Source: Candidatus Nanopelagicaceae bacterium (GTDB taxonomy: Bacteria; Actinomycetota; Actinomycetes; Nanopelagicales; Nanopelagicaceae). From it: a DNA stretch of 5,983 nt. The DNA lies in NCBI GenBank assembly GCA_947440735.1, contig CANESA010000040.1, positions 1 to 5,983 of the forward strand, given 5' to 3'. The stretch's first letter is position 1. The number at the start of each line of letters is the position of its first letter. The position numbers and the translations under genes were made by a program. The notes beneath the pieces were generated by a model, which saw only the letters and a list, made by a program, of their open reading frames with translations, did no database searches and was not told the DNA's origin. Positions 5,608-5,983 of the stretch are shown piece after piece.

Positions 5608-5983
5608 TTAAAGTCCTAGCTCAGCGAGTGAATATGCTGTGCGGTATTCCAACCCTGCAGCATCAATTGCTTCCTTCGCTCCACGTTCAACAATAACTGC
5701 AACACCAACAACAATTGCGCCAGCTTCTTTTAACGCTTCGACTGCTGTTAACACTGAGCCACCGGTTGTCGAAGTATCTTCAACAGCCAAGACGCGCTTT
5801 CCTTTGACATCCGGACCTTCAATACGACGTTGTAGTCCGTGAGCTTTTTCGGCTTTACGAACAACGAAGGAATTAAGTGCGCGACCTTGGCTTGCTGCAA
5901 CATGCATCATTGCGGTGGCAACAGGGTCAGCACCAAGTGTGAGTCCACCGACTGCCTCGAAATCTAAATCTTTGGTGAGATCG
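5608..5983 (-). CDS. pyrE: Orotate phosphoribosyltransferase, C-terminal two thirds (5' end beyond window)
   Basis: The enzyme joins orotate to PRPP to give OMP in pyrimidine biosynthesis and acts in the cytoplasm. The 124 visible residues run in from the window edge to a TAA at 5608. They include GGLTLGADPVA (12-22), matching the OPRT core, and the flexible catalytic loop RKAEKAHG (42-49), which in the family carries the lysines that act at the active site. The PRPP-binding motif VLAVEDTSTTGGSV is at about 64-77, with the acidic pair ED followed by TTGGS. The C-terminus is short and normal. Roughly the first third, including the start, lies outside the window; an internal ATG at 5910 is not the start because the reading frame and homology continue upstream of it. 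The stop faces the DedA stop 5 bp away, so the two transcripts probably overlap at their 3' ends. Confidence 0.93.
   Translation of the reverse strand, partial: DLTKDLDFEAVGGLTLGADPVATAMMHVAASQGRALNSFVVRKAEKAHGLQRRIEGPDVKGKRVLAVEDTSTTGGSVLTAVEALKEAGAIVVGVAVIVERGAKEAIDAAGLEYRTAYSLAELGL

Noticed and set aside
5639..5842. Plus-strand 67-codon ORF opposite pyrE.
   Set aside because: It is antisense to the PRPP-binding region of pyrE, has low-complexity Ala/Thr/Ser composition, and no ribosome site.
1..5983. A novel defence, mobile or CRISPR-like system.
   Set aside because: I found no transposase, integrase, nuclease, spaced repeat array or tRNA. All long coding regions belong to familiar transport, carbohydrate, membrane or nucleotide families.

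Overview
The window looks like part of a free-living, mid-to-low GC actinobacterium, possibly a freshwater planktonic type such as the Nanopelagicales/acI group. That placement is an inference. It rests on the gene mix (membrane proton-pumping pyrophosphatase, sugar ABC importer, an actinobacterial-looking DedA protein, pyrE), the moderate GC content, one likely leaderless start, and tight gene packing. No 16S gene or other taxonomic marker is present.

Layout, left to right. Positions 1-175 hold the first 58 codons of hppA (minus strand, leaving the window). An intergenic stretch of 140 bp carries its strong Shine-Dalgarno and a possible promoter. Positions 316-4928 form a minus-strand carbohydrate cassette, transcribed right to left: a GH32 beta-fructosidase without signal peptide (3636-4928), a secreted extracellular sugar-binding protein (2133-3467), and two inner-membrane permeases of the CUT1 type (1137-2006 and 316-1140, overlapping by 4 bp). 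A perfect 17-bp hairpin with a GCAA loop lies between the binding-protein and permease genes. On the plus strand, a DedA-family membrane protein (4952-5602) diverges from GH32 across only 23 bp. It converges on the 3' part of pyrE (5608-5983, minus strand, cut by the window edge) with 5 bp between stops.

How it works together: the binding protein probably captures a fructose-containing sugar (sucrose or a short fructo-oligosaccharide) outside the cell. The two permeases carry it in intact, and the cytoplasmic GH32 enzyme cleaves the terminal beta-fructosyl unit. This matches the logic of the msmEFG-bfrA type FOS loci of lactobacilli. The ATPase is not in the window and is presumably a shared MsmK/UgpC-type subunit encoded elsewhere. 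No transcription regulator is present either. The hairpin after the binding-protein gene and that gene's strongly biased codon use both fit much higher expression of the binding protein than of the permeases.

I do not see a previously undescribed system. The features most worth a second look are regulatory: the hairpin, a set of helically phased A-tracts upstream of the binding-protein gene, a cluster of AGTAAT half-sites beside them, and the very compact divergent GH32/DedA start region.
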